Origin: Pseudomonadota bacterium | GTDB lineage: Bacteria; Pseudomonadota; Gammaproteobacteria; Xanthomonadales; Xanthomonadaceae | DNA length: 64,000 nucleotides | Assembly (NCBI GenBank): GCA_023419315.1 | Contig: JAEZYE010000059.1 | Coordinates: 1-64,000, forward strand | Direction: 5' to 3' | Shown: positions 53,768 to 62,571 of the stretch, one piece after another | How positions within the stretch are numbered: the first letter of the stretch is position 1 | How the letters are laid out: the number at the start of each line of letters is the position of its first letter | Position numbers and translations under genes: made by a program | The notes under the pieces: model-generated | Databases searched by the model: none | The model's input: the letters and a program-made list of their open reading frames with translations, nothing else | Told to the model about the DNA's origin: nothing

Positions 53768-54814
53768 CTACGGTTTTGCGGGCGTGGCGAAGACCGTGAT
53801 CTCTTCGCGGTCGTGGTAGAGCTGCCGCGCGCGCACGGTGAGCGGACGCTGCGCCTGTTCGCGGAACAGATCCAGGCACAGGCGGGTTTCGTCCCAGCGC
53901 TTTTTCATCGGCAGCTTCAGGTTGAAGATCGTGTGCCGGCACCAGCCCTCGCGGACCCAGGTCGCCATGCGTTCGGCGACGCGGCGCGGTTGTTCGACCA
54001 TGTCGCACACCATCCAGTCCAGCGGTTGCGAAGGCTTCCAGTGAAAGCCGTCGGCGCGCAGATGTTCGACCAGGCCCGTGTCGAGCACGTGCTGGCGCAG
54101 CGGACCGTTGTCGACGCTGCTGATGCGCAGATGTTCGCGTGTCAGCACCCAGGTCCAGCCGCCGGGCGCCGCACCGAGATCGGCCGCGGTCATGCCGGGT
54201 TGCACCAGGCGAGCGCGTTCGTCTTCGTCGAGCAGCACGAGCAACGCTTCTTCCAGCTTCAACGCCGAACGCGACGGCGCATCCGGCAGCAACTTCAAAC
54301 GTGGAATGCCGAGCGGCCACGGCGATGAATCGCGCGTGCGCGCACTGGCGAGGAACACATGGTCACCCTGCACGAATACCACGTGGAGACGCGGCAAGCG
54401 CGGATCGTCCGCGTCCGTGAGTACGCCGGCCTTGCGCAGCGCCGGACGCAATGCATTGCCGAAACTGCGCGCCAGTCCGGCGAGCGGCTTGCAGCTGTCC
54501 GAGTCCGGGTGTTCGACCCGGAGATCGCCAAACCGGCAGCCCTGCAAGGCCGCCAGGATCGGCGTGATGCGGTCTTTCGGATCGAGCCCGCGCAGCTCCG
54601 TGATCAGCGCGAGCTTCTGCCGCGCGAACACGAGGTCGCGCCAGTGCAATGCACGATCAAGCGCGTCGCCTTCCTCGCACGCGAAGACGACATAACCGTC
54701 ATTGCGCTGTGTGCGTGCGTAGCCGGCGAAGCCTGCATTTGCAGCTTTTTCGGTCAGTTCGGCCGCCAGTTCGGGTTCGAACCCCTGTCGGCAATAGGCG
54801 AGCAGTCCGGTCAC
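53768..54814 (-). CDS. rlmM: 23S rRNA C2498 2'-O-ribose methyltransferase
   Basis: 348 residues from a GTG at 54814. N-terminal THUMP-like domain (LLAYCRQGFEPELAAELTEKA, QRNDGYVVFACE), then a Rossmann methyltransferase core (AADLGAAPGGWTWVLTRE, DWMVCDMVEQP, HTIFNLKLPMKKRW) with K-D-K-E-type catalytic residues. It modifies C2498 of 23S rRNA using SAM. It follows the deaminase and glnS genes, which suggests a translation-linked operon. Confidence 0.94.
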   Translation of the reverse strand: MTGLLAYCRQGFEPELAAELTEKAANAGFAGYARTQRNDGYVVFACEEGDALDRALHWRDLVFARQKLALITELRGLDPKDRITPILAALQGCRFGDLRVEHPDSDSCKPLAGLARSFGNALRPALRKAGVLTDADDPRLPRLHVVFVQGDHVFLASARTRDSSPWPLGIPRLKLLPDAPSRSALKLEEALLVLLDEDERARLVQPGMTAADLGAAPGGWTWVLTREHLRISSVDNGPLRQHVLDTGLVEHLRADGFHWKPSQPLDWMVCDMVEQPRRVAERMATWVREGWCRHTIFNLKLPMKKRWDETRLCLDLFREQAQRPLTVRARQLYHDREEITVFATPAKP

Positions 54815-54850
54815 GACGCGACCGTTCCGATCACGGAGGCCGGTGCGCGA

Positions 54851-55417
54851 TCAGTACCGATCGCCACCGGACTCGCCGTATTGCTTGAGCACCGCACGGG
54901 CGTCATCGCGCAGCAGGTCGCGAACGACTTCGATGCCACGCCGGTTGAGTTCACCGATCCAGTCGTTTGGCAGCGGACCTTCATCGAATTCGGTCAGCGA
55001 CAGCACGTCTTCCGTGCGCGCGCCAATCAGCAGACGGTCGATGCCCGCCCACACGGTGGCGCCGTAACACTGGCAACACGGCTGCGCGGACGTCGCGAGC
55101 GTAATGGGCGCCTGCATCGCATTCAGCCGCGGCGTCTGCAGGCGCTGCTGCGCGAGCATGTAGGCCATCGTCTCCGCGTGCGCAAGCGAACAGCTGTGCG
55201 GGATCACGCGATTGACGCCCACCGTGATCACCCGATCGTCCGGACCGAACACCACCGCGCCGAACGGCCCGCCGCTCTGTGCTTCGATGTTGTGGCGCGA
55301 CAGCTGGATCGCCAGCCCGACCTTGGCTTCGTCGGTGGCGTACGTGCGCGTGGTATCGACGACCTCGTGCACCCACGCAGGCAGGGTGAGGTGCACCTGT
55401 GCGTACAGCAGGCTCAT
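54851..55417 (-). CDS. Nucleoside/nucleobase deaminase, CDA superfamily
   Basis: 188 residues from the ATG at 55417. GGPFGAVVFG and LAHAETMAYM supply the zinc-site HAE, and AQPCCQCYGATVW the two Cys ligands in the PCxxC pattern. This is the cytidine-deaminase-like fold in the form of guanine, adenine or tRNA-adenine deaminases, but which base is unknown. The start overlaps the glnS stop by three bases (ATGA), so it depends on glnS translation; this pairing with glnS is uncommon. Confidence 0.82.
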   Translation of the reverse strand: MSLLYAQVHLTLPAWVHEVVDTTRTYATDEAKVGLAIQLSRHNIEAQSGGPFGAVVFGPDDRVITVGVNRVIPHSCSLAHAETMAYMLAQQRLQTPRLNAMQAPITLATSAQPCCQCYGATVWAGIDRLLIGARTEDVLSLTEFDEGPLPNDWIGELNRRGIEVVRDLLRDDARAVLKQYGESGGDRY

Positions 55418-57171
55418 GCCTTGGCCCAGGTGTCACGCAAGGTGACGCTGCGGTTGAACACGGGCGTGCCGGCGGCGTGGTCGTAGCGATCGGCGACGAA
55501 GTAGCCCAGACGCTCGAACTGGAACGACTGTTCCGGCGCGGCGTTCGCGGCGGCCGGCTCGACGAAACCCTGCACGGTGCGGCGTGAATCCGGATTGAGG
55601 TAATCGCGGTACGTCTTGCCTTCGGATTCGTCATCCGGGTCGGCGACCGTGAAGAGGCGGTCGTACAGGCGCACTTCGGCGGCCACCGCATGCCGCGCGC
55701 TGACCCAATGGATGGTGCCCTTGATCTTGCGTTCCGCGCCGGCCATGCCCGGGCGCGATTCCGGATCCAGCCAGCCGCGCAGTTCGACGATGCGGCCGTC
55801 GGCGTCCTTGATCACCTCGTCGCAGCGCACGATGCCGGCGCCACGCAGGCGCACTTCGCCGCCGGTGGTCAGGCGCTTGAAGCCCTTCGGCGGCACTTCC
55901 TCGAAATCCTCGCGCTCGATCCACAACTCGCGTGAGAACGGTACATCGCGCTTGCCGAATGCTTCGTCCTTCGGGTGGTTGGAGAAGCTCAACGTTTCCG
56001 CATGATCGTCCGGCAGGTTGGTCAGCACCAGCTTGACCGGATCGATCACCGCCATGCGACGCGGCGCGGCGGCGTCCAGCGCATCGCGCAGCGCGCCTTC
56101 CAGGATGCTGTAGTCGAGCAGCGAGTTCTGCTTGCTGATGCCGACGCGGTCCACCATCAGGCGCAGCGCGGCCGGCGTGTAGCCACGGCGGCGGATGCCC
56201 TGCAGGGTCGGCATGCGCGGGTCGTCCCAGCCATCGACAAGGCCGTCGTTGACCATCGCCAGCAGCTTGCGCTTGCTCATCACCAGGTAATTGAAATTGA
56301 GGCGCGAGAATTCGATCTGACGCGGCTTGCTGGCCTCGTTCGGCAGTCCGCGTGCAAGCAGCGGCGCGATCAGCTCCGGCGAATGCGCCAGGTCCACCTT
56401 GTCGACGCACCAGTCGTACAGCGGCCGGTGATCTTCGAACTCCAGCGTGCACAGCGAATGGGTGATGCCTTCCACGGCGTCGCTCAGCGAATGCGCGTAG
56501 TCGTACATCGGGTAGATCGGCCAGTCATTGCCGGTGTTCTGGTGTTCGACATGCTTGATGCGGTAGATCGCCGGATCGCGCAGGTTGATGTTGCCGCTGG
56601 CCATGTCGATCTTCGCGCGCAGCGTGCGCGCGCCGTCGGGGAATTCACCGGCGCGCATGCGCTGGAACAGGTCCAGGTTTTCCTCGACCGAGCGATCGCG
56701 CCAAGGCGACGGCCGGCCCGGTTCGGTGAGCGAGCCGCGGTATTCGCGCACCTGCTCGGCGCTGAGATCGCACACGAACGCATCGCCCTGGCGGATCAGC
56801 TTGAGCGCGGACTGGTAGAACACTTCGAAGTAGTCGGACGCGTGGCGCAGATCGTTCCAGTCGAAGCCGAGCCAGCGCACGTCGTCCTGGATGGCGCGGA
56901 CGTATTCCGGGTCTTCCTTGGCCGGATTGGTGTCATCCAGGCGCAGGTTGCAGACGCCGCCGAACTCGCCGGCGATGCCGAAGTCCAGGCAGATCGCCTT
57001 GGCATGGCCGATATGCAGATAGCCGTTGGGTTCCGGCGGAAAGCGCGTCTTGACGCTGTGATGGCGGCCGCTGGCGAGGTCGTCGCGGACGATCTGGCGG
57101 ATGAAGTCCCGCTTTTCGGGGGAAACGCCTTCGACGGCGGGATCGGCGGCGGGGGAGGAATTCTCGGACAT
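55414..57171 (-). CDS. glnS: Glutaminyl-tRNA synthetase
   Basis: 585 residues from the ATG at 57171. Class I synthetase: FPPEPNGYLHIGHAKAICLDFG is the HIGH region, LVMSKRKLLAMVNDG the KMSKS-like motif, and MPTLQGIRRRGYTPAALR the helical connector. The C-terminal beta-barrel recognises the anticodon. It charges tRNA-Gln. Overlaps the deaminase gene. The presence of glnS shows direct charging, not the amidotransferase route. Confidence 0.97.
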   Translation of the reverse strand: MSENSSPAADPAVEGVSPEKRDFIRQIVRDDLASGRHHSVKTRFPPEPNGYLHIGHAKAICLDFGIAGEFGGVCNLRLDDTNPAKEDPEYVRAIQDDVRWLGFDWNDLRHASDYFEVFYQSALKLIRQGDAFVCDLSAEQVREYRGSLTEPGRPSPWRDRSVEENLDLFQRMRAGEFPDGARTLRAKIDMASGNINLRDPAIYRIKHVEHQNTGNDWPIYPMYDYAHSLSDAVEGITHSLCTLEFEDHRPLYDWCVDKVDLAHSPELIAPLLARGLPNEASKPRQIEFSRLNFNYLVMSKRKLLAMVNDGLVDGWDDPRMPTLQGIRRRGYTPAALRLMVDRVGISKQNSLLDYSILEGALRDALDAAAPRRMAVIDPVKLVLTNLPDDHAETLSFSNHPKDEAFGKRDVPFSRELWIEREDFEEVPPKGFKRLTTGGEVRLRGAGIVRCDEVIKDADGRIVELRGWLDPESRPGMAGAERKIKGTIHWVSARHAVAAEVRLYDRLFTVADPDDESEGKTYRDYLNPDSRRTVQGFVEPAAANAAPEQSFQFERLGYFVADRYDHAAGTPVFNRSVTLRDTWAKA

Positions 57172-57303
57172 GCGGGCGCTTGCGACGGTCAAACCGCAAG
57201 TTTAGCCGCTGCCCGCGCTGGCGTCGTCACGGCCCGGGCAGAGGCCGTCCGCCCGCGACATGGCTGCCGTATGCTGCGGCCCCGTCCTTCGAGCGCAGTC
57301 GCC

Positions 57304-57972
57304 ATGAGCCGTCCCGTCCTCGTCATCGGCAACAAGAACTACTCGTCGTGGTCGCTCCGCCCTTGGCTGTTGATGCGCGAAGCCGGCATCGATTTCGAGG
57401 AAATACGGCTGCCGCTGGACACTCCGGCGTTCTTCGCCGAAGTCCACCGTCATTCGCCGACCGGGCGCGTCCCGGCCTTGCGCGACGGAAACGTGCATAT
57501 CTGGGATTCGCTGGCGATCTGCGAATACGTCAACGAACGCTGGCTGGAGGGCCGGGGCTGGCCGGCCGATCGCGCGGCGCGCGCGGTCGCGCGTGCGGCG
57601 GCGGCGGAGATGCATTCGGGTTTCGCGGCGTTGCGCACGCAATTGCCGATGAACAGCAGACGCCGCCCCGACGCGTATCGCTGGGATGAAGCGGCGCAAC
57701 GCGACATCGAGCGCGTGCAGGCACTGTGGTCCGAACTGCGCGGTCAGGCTGCGCATGCGGGGGAATTCCTGTGCGGCGCATTCGGGATTGTCGATGCGAT
57801 GTACGCGCCGGTCGCGATCCGCTTCGAAGGCTACGGCGTTCCGGTGGATGAAGCGGCACGGCGGTACATGGATGCCTTGTTCGCGCTGCCCGCCATGCGT
57901 GAATGGCGCGACGCCGCCGAGCATGAAGCCGAATCCATCGCCGACACCGAAGCGCGACGCCAACCGCTGTGA
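57304..57972 (+). CDS. Glutathione S-transferase
   Basis: 222 residues from the ATG at 57304. N-terminal thioredoxin-fold domain (VLVIGNKNYSSWSLRPWLLM with the Ser-type active site, SPTGRVPALRDG, WDSLAICEYVNERW), then an all-helical C-terminal domain. It conjugates glutathione to electrophiles in the cytosol; target unknown. It is divergent from glnS and 118 bases upstream of the aldo/keto reductase. Confidence 0.88.
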   Translation: MSRPVLVIGNKNYSSWSLRPWLLMREAGIDFEEIRLPLDTPAFFAEVHRHSPTGRVPALRDGNVHIWDSLAICEYVNERWLEGRGWPADRAARAVARAAAAEMHSGFAALRTQLPMNSRRRPDAYRWDEAAQRDIERVQALWSELRGQAAHAGEFLCGAFGIVDAMYAPVAIRFEGYGVPVDEAARRYMDALFALPAMREWRDAAEHEAESIADTEARRQPL

Positions 57973-58090
57973 AGGCCGCGCCTGCGCCGGACCGTGCAGC
58001 ATCGTGCAAGGACGGACGAGCAATGGGCTAACGCTGGCCGCGCCCGCGGCGGGATGCTGTGCGCCGTCATCCACATCCACGGAGTCAACG

Positions 58091-59089
58091 ATGGACAGCG
58101 CATTTCCCCGCCGCACGCTTGGCCGTGACGGCCTGACCGTTTCCAGCCTCGGCCTCGGCTGCATGGGCATGTCGGATTTCTACGGCCCCAGTGACGAAGC
58201 CGAAAACCTGGCCGTGCTCCACCATGCAATCGACATCGGCATCGATTTCCTCGACACCGCTGACATGTACGGCGTCGGCCGCAACGAAGAGTTGCTGGCG
58301 AAGGTGCTGAAGACGCGGCGTGACGCCGTCGTGCTGGCGACCAAGTTCGGCAATGTGCGGGCGGCGAACGGGGATTTCCTCGGTATCGATGGCCGGCCCG
58401 AATATGTGGCCGCCGCCTGCGACGCCAGCCTCAAGCGGCTGGGCGTGGAGCACATCGACCTGTACTACCAGCACCGTGTCGATCCGAACGTGCCGATCGA
58501 GGACACCATCGGCGCGATGGCGCGGCTGGTCGAGGCCGGCAAGGTGCGCCACCTCGGTCTGTCGGAAGCATCCGGTGCGACCGTGCGGCGCGCGGCAGCG
58601 GTCCATCCGATCGCGGCCCTGCAGAGCGAATACTCGTTGTGGACGCGCGATGTCGAAAGCGATGCGTTGCTGGCATGCCGCGAACTCGGCATCGGCTTCG
58701 TCGCCTACAGTCCGCTCGGCCGCGGCTTTCTCACCGGCGCCATCCGCAATACCGGCGAACTCGCCGCCAACGACTGGCGTCGGCAGAACCCGCGGTTCCA
58801 GGACGGCAACATCGATGTGAACCAGCAGTTGGTGCAAGCGGTGGAGGCCCTGGCGCAGGCGCGCGGTTGTACGCCGGCGCAACTGGCGCTGGCGTGGCTG
58901 CTGCATCGCGGCCCGGACATCGTGCCGATCCCCGGCACGCGGCGGATGTCGCGCCTCGACGAAAACGCCGGCGCGGCGGGCATTGTGCTGACCGAAGCCG
59001 AGCTCGATGATCTGGCCGCGGTGCTTGCACGCCATCAAGTCGCCGGCACGCGTTATCCGAGCGCAGGCATGGCGTCCGTCAACGCATGA
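58091..59089 (+). CDS. Aldo/keto reductase, YakC/AKR13 type
   Basis: 332 residues from the ATG at 58091 (GGAG upstream). Catalytic tetrad: Asp and Tyr in FLDTADMYGVGRNEELL, Lys in LATKFGNVR, and His in LYYQHRVDPNVPIEDTIG. The start RTLGRDGLTVSSLGLGCMGMSDFYG and end VPIPGTRRMSRLDEN are typical of the AKR13 group. It reduces aldehydes or ketones with NADPH. It differs clearly from the other aldo/keto reductase at 29790. Confidence 0.9.
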   Translation: MDSAFPRRTLGRDGLTVSSLGLGCMGMSDFYGPSDEAENLAVLHHAIDIGIDFLDTADMYGVGRNEELLAKVLKTRRDAVVLATKFGNVRAANGDFLGIDGRPEYVAAACDASLKRLGVEHIDLYYQHRVDPNVPIEDTIGAMARLVEAGKVRHLGLSEASGATVRRAAAVHPIAALQSEYSLWTRDVESDALLACRELGIGFVAYSPLGRGFLTGAIRNTGELAANDWRRQNPRFQDGNIDVNQQLVQAVEALAQARGCTPAQLALAWLLHRGPDIVPIPGTRRMSRLDENAGAAGIVLTEAELDDLAAVLARHQVAGTRYPSAGMASVNA

Positions 59090-59169
59090 ATCCATGACGG
59101 GAAGCGAACGGCCGGCACGCGCAGGGCGGCGTATGCTGGCCGTCGTTCCGGCGTTCGCGAGGTTCCCGC

Positions 59170-59442
59170 ATGCAGATCGTCTATCTGGCCGACAACCTGT
59201 TCGACGCGCATCTGGTCAAGCACGCGCTGGAGGATGCCGGGATTCCCGCATTCGTGTTCGGCGAGTCGTTGATGGGCGGCATGGGTGAGTTGCCGCTGTT
59301 CGGCGTGCTGCGGGTCGGCGTGCCGGATGCCGCCATGCCCGAAGCGCAGGACCTGATCGCCGGACTGTCGTTCGGGCGTGCCGAAGCCGATTCAACCGGC
59401 GCGATGGACGAAGACGGGGACGGCTGGCCGTCGCCCGCCTGA
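59170..59442 (+). CDS. DUF2007 small protein
   Basis: 90 residues. QIVYLADNLFDAHLVKHALEDAGIPAFVFGESLMGGMG, then LFGVLRVGVPDAAMPEAQDLI fit the ferredoxin-like DUF2007 family, often annotated as putative signal-transducing protein without evidence of mechanism. The acidic tail after residue 70 is extra. It ends 12 bases before the convergent PNGase-like gene. Confidence 0.82.
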   Translation: MQIVYLADNLFDAHLVKHALEDAGIPAFVFGESLMGGMGELPLFGVLRVGVPDAAMPEAQDLIAGLSFGRAEADSTGAMDEDGDGWPSPA

Positions 59443-59454
59443 CAAACGCTCGCG

Positions 59455-61104
59455 TCATTGCGGGCAGTGTGCGGGTGCGTCCTGTGTCGTGCTGTCCTCG
59501 GTGAACCAGCCGTTGGTGGTGGCGATGCGGCGTGACCAGCAGCGTCCCTCGCTGTCCTGGCGACTGAATATCTGGCGCGAATGACCCGTAGCGCGGCGTT
59601 GTTCACGCGGCACCTCCTGCGTGTACGCGGCTTCGCCCTCGAAACGGTTCCCGATGCGAATCCACTGCGCATCCCGACCGTCGCCCGCATCGCGATACGC
59701 CTCGTTCGCTTCGATCACCAGATCCGTGGTGAGGCGCGGATGCCCGGACACCGGCGCGGTGCGGATGCCGCCATCCAGGCGCACATCGAGGATCTGCTCG
59801 TGCTGCAACGGTGTTTCGCCGTCGCGTTGGCGGGTGATGCGTTGGCGATCACGCCACTGCGCCTGCAAGCGATCATCGGATTCATCACGGCTCCAACGGT
59901 GCGTGCCTTGCATGCCGATGTCGTATTGGATCGTGATCTGTTCGCGCCCGGAACCCTCGTCGACCCAGCCCGAAATGTGCAGTCGGTGCGCGCCCTCGAC
60001 TTCCAGCCGATGGCCGCCTTCCTCGCCATGGATCGGATGGCTCAGGACCAGGGGTTCCAACCGGTGTCCGGTGAGTGCGCCTCGCGTCCTGCGGCCCTGC
60101 GCGTTACGCCAGACATGCAGCTGCGGCAGCAGCGTCCAGCCGGCCGCGTCGGGCGCCAGCCCGATCACGCGCACGCGCAGTTCATGCGGCTTGCCGTCGT
60201 TGAGCAGACCGATGAAGGGCGACAAGTCGAACCGCTGCGGGCGAAGATCGAACGTGTGCGGCGCGGGAATCGCATACCAGAGGAAAGGATTGGACCAGCC
60301 GCCCGTATAGATATGCGGGTAGGGGGCGGCGAGCCCAGCGATCTTGCCGTCGACCAGCACCTGCACCTCGCGATACGGACCGTGTTCGGCGCGGCAGGAA
60401 TAGCCTTCCTGGTTCGCCGTGAGATACCAGAATTCCTCGCAGCCGCCGCCTGAGCCGTTGGCGTACACCTCGGCGACCAGCCGGCGCGTATCGATCGGCA
60501 GCACGAATCCACCGGCCAGATCCGCGCCGACGCGGTGCGCGTTGTCCAGCGGCTGCACGCTGTCCGCGCTGTCGAGCGCCGGATGCCGCGCGTCGCTCAT
60601 GTAGAAGCTGAGCGTGGCGCGGATGTCGAAGATGCCGGTGTACGTTTCGTTGACCAGATTGCCCAGTTCCATGACGACGGGCTGCTCACGATGGAGCAGG
60701 GGCGCGTAGGCGCTGACGTCCTTTTCGACATGCCAGCGGATGCCCTCGCGCGATGGCTCGGGCGTGCTGGTGCGCAGCACGGTCACGCCGCCGATGCTGA
60801 TCAGTCCCATGCGGTCGTACTGCCGGCCCTTCACGCTGCCTTCCAGATCCAGGACGACCTTGTGCCAAGGCCCGGCGCAGTCGGCCGGCGGCGTGAACAG
60901 GTTCCGGTAGGGCTCGAAATCAGCGAAACCGTGGCGGACGATCTCGACGGTGCAGACGCGGGTGTCCGGTCGTTCAACGGCGGGTTCGGCGGTACGCGGA
61001 TCGTCCCAGTCGCTACCGAAGCGATCGCGCGGCTCGGCGGCGTGTGCGCTCGATGAAGCGAGGGCGATGAACAGGGCTGCGGTGGCGGAAATCGAAAAGC
61101 GCAT
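59455..61104 (-). CDS. Secreted PNGase A-like glycoamidase
   Basis: 549 residues from the ATG at 61104; an ATG three codons earlier (61113) is also possible. Signal peptide to about residue 22 (SSSAHA). The N-terminal domain carries the peptide-N4-asparagine amidase A pattern: CAGPWHKVVLDLEGSVKGRQYDR, IGGVTVLRTSTPEPSREGI, WHVEKDVSAYAPLL, and ELGNLVNETYTGIFDIRATL. PNGase A releases N-glycans from glycoproteins. A bacterial member in a Xanthomonadaceae genome suggests use of plant or fungal glycoproteins. The C-terminal half is beta-rich and specific to bacteria. Periplasmic or extracellular. Confidence 0.82.
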   Translation of the reverse strand: MRFSISATAALFIALASSSAHAAEPRDRFGSDWDDPRTAEPAVERPDTRVCTVEIVRHGFADFEPYRNLFTPPADCAGPWHKVVLDLEGSVKGRQYDRMGLISIGGVTVLRTSTPEPSREGIRWHVEKDVSAYAPLLHREQPVVMELGNLVNETYTGIFDIRATLSFYMSDARHPALDSADSVQPLDNAHRVGADLAGGFVLPIDTRRLVAEVYANGSGGGCEEFWYLTANQEGYSCRAEHGPYREVQVLVDGKIAGLAAPYPHIYTGGWSNPFLWYAIPAPHTFDLRPQRFDLSPFIGLLNDGKPHELRVRVIGLAPDAAGWTLLPQLHVWRNAQGRRTRGALTGHRLEPLVLSHPIHGEEGGHRLEVEGAHRLHISGWVDEGSGREQITIQYDIGMQGTHRWSRDESDDRLQAQWRDRQRITRQRDGETPLQHEQILDVRLDGGIRTAPVSGHPRLTTDLVIEANEAYRDAGDGRDAQWIRIGNRFEGEAAYTQEVPREQRRATGHSRQIFSRQDSEGRCWSRRIATTNGWFTEDSTTQDAPAHCPQ

Positions 61105-61227
61105 GGTTTGCATCGATCCAAATGTGAACCGGGAGACTAGCACCGCGGGTGCCGGGCACAACAGTGCAGGCTTGAAACCCCGCCACGCGGGCCCACGTCA
61201 TCAGGATTCCACTCAAGCGAGGTTTCC

Positions 61228-61878
61228 ATGCTCGGTATCGGCGCTTTCAAGCAACGCATGCCGCGGCCGGAAGATATGTTGCCGGGCCGCCCCCACGCAC
61301 TGCCGTTGAACGACAGCCACTTCGTCCATGGCCGTCCGCTGCGCGTGGATACGCAGGGTTTGCTGCAGGTGGAGTTCGGCATGGGCTGCTTCTGGGGTGC
61401 GGAACGGAAGTTCTGGAGCCTGCCCGGCGTATACACGACGGCCGTCGGCTATGCCGGTGGCGGCACGCCCAATCCGACGTATGAAGAAGTGTGCTCCGGG
61501 CAGACCGGCCACAACGAAGTCGTGCGCGTCGTCTATGACCCCAAGCAGATCGACTTCGCGCAACTGCTGCAGGTGTTCTGGGAAAACCACGATCCGACCC
61601 AGGGCATGCGGCAGGGCAACGACGTCGGTACGCAATACCGTTCGGCCATCCTGTGTCACACCGTCGAGCAATACGACGCCGCCATGGCCAGCCGCGACAT
61701 GTTTCAGCAGCGCCTGCGCGAAGCGGGATACGGTGACATCACGACCGAAATCGTCCACCCCGCGCCGGAGTTCTATTACGCCGAGGATTACCACCAGCAG
61801 TACCTGGCGAAGAATCCCAACGGCTACTGCGGGCTGGGCGGCACCGGCGTCAGTTGTGCGATCGGGCTGGACGCCTGA
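61228..61878 (+). CDS. msrA: Peptide methionine sulfoxide reductase A
   Basis: 216 residues from the ATG at 61228 with GAGG upstream. Catalytic Cys54 in FGMGCFWGAERKFW; GYAGGGTPNPTYEEVCSGQTGH and GTQYRSAIL are conserved; resolving Cys residues lie in NGYCGLGGTGVSC. It reduces methionine-S-sulfoxide in proteins. The N-terminal 45 residues are longer than in the shortest members. Divergent from the PNGase-like gene. Confidence 0.97.
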   Translation: MLGIGAFKQRMPRPEDMLPGRPHALPLNDSHFVHGRPLRVDTQGLLQVEFGMGCFWGAERKFWSLPGVYTTAVGYAGGGTPNPTYEEVCSGQTGHNEVVRVVYDPKQIDFAQLLQVFWENHDPTQGMRQGNDVGTQYRSAILCHTVEQYDAAMASRDMFQQRLREAGYGDITTEIVHPAPEFYYAEDYHQQYLAKNPNGYCGLGGTGVSCAIGLDA

Positions 61879-61896
61879 GTTGCGGGGAAACGCGAT

Positions 61897-61916
61897 CCGC
61901 GCGCCGTTGCGCGCGG
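61897..61916. terminator. Convergent hairpin between msrA and the next gene
   Basis: CCGCGCG and CGCGCGG form a 7-bp stem with a 6-base loop between the ends of msrA and the leftward unknown gene; no T-tract. Confidence 0.4.
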
Positions 61917-61929
61917 CTTCGCGGCGCAG

Positions 61930-62571
61930 TCAGAGCTTGCTGATTCCGCAGACGTAGATCACCTCGCACGCACCGCCGCCACTGTCGGTGCGGGAGGTCG
62001 AACTGCGCCAGCGCCAGCCGTCGCTGGCATTGGCCTCCACCAGCCAACCGTCGATGCGCACGCGGTCATCGCGGCGAATCGTCGCCAGCGTGCGCGCCAC
62101 CGCATCGTTGCCCGGGATGAGGTGCATGTTCGCGCTGCTGCGCGCGATCTCGGAGGGTTCAAGCGGTGGCTGGTCGCTCCACCGGTAGTGATACCAGCGC
62201 GATGACTGGCTGATGTCGAGTGCGCCGATGACGTCGTCATCGGCCATGCGCTTCCAGCCGAGCGCGAGGTCGGTGGGCGAAAGCTCGGCTTCTCGACCGG
62301 AGCGATAGTCTTCGCGCGACAGCACGCGCGCCTGCACGCTGAAGCCGGCGAGCGGTGTCAGCGTGGCGGCCTGCAACGCGAATGGCCGCACGCCGTCGGG
62401 CACGTCCGTCTGCAAGGGTTCCTCGCCCGCGGCGACGCGGGCGGGAAGCGGGCAGTCGAGGCTGATGTCGGCAGCGGCGACCGGCGCGCGCGTGCCGGAG
62501 CCGGATTCGGAAAACCACCAGCCCGCCAGGCCGACGATCAGCCCGAGGACAAGCAGCGTTCGCAGGCTCAA
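61930..62571 (-). CDS. Membrane-anchored protein of unknown function
   Basis: 213 residues from a TTG at 62571 that overlaps the transaldolase TGA stop; no ATG or GTG lies in the N-terminal part of this frame. One N-terminal helix (residues 3-17, LRTLLVLGLIVGLAGWWF) anchors it, and the rest is periplasmic. A conserved-looking block near the C-terminus (SRWYHYRWSD, then NMHLIPGNDAVARTLATIRR, RVRIDGWLVEA, then GACEVIYVCGI) recalls an unnamed family often seen near unrelated genes. Function unknown. Confidence 0.7.
   Translation of the reverse strand: MSLRTLLVLGLIVGLAGWWFSESGSGTRAPVAAADISLDCPLPARVAAGEEPLQTDVPDGVRPFALQAATLTPLAGFSVQARVLSREDYRSGREAELSPTDLALGWKRMADDDVIGALDISQSSRWYHYRWSDQPPLEPSEIARSSANMHLIPGNDAVARTLATIRRDDRVRIDGWLVEANASDGWRWRSSTSRTDSGGGACEVIYVCGISKL

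Noticed and set aside
55975..57303. Open frame upstream of the glutathione transferase start, opposite glnS
   Set aside because: Only the part from 57304 reads as a protein family; the upstream part is the reverse of glnS.
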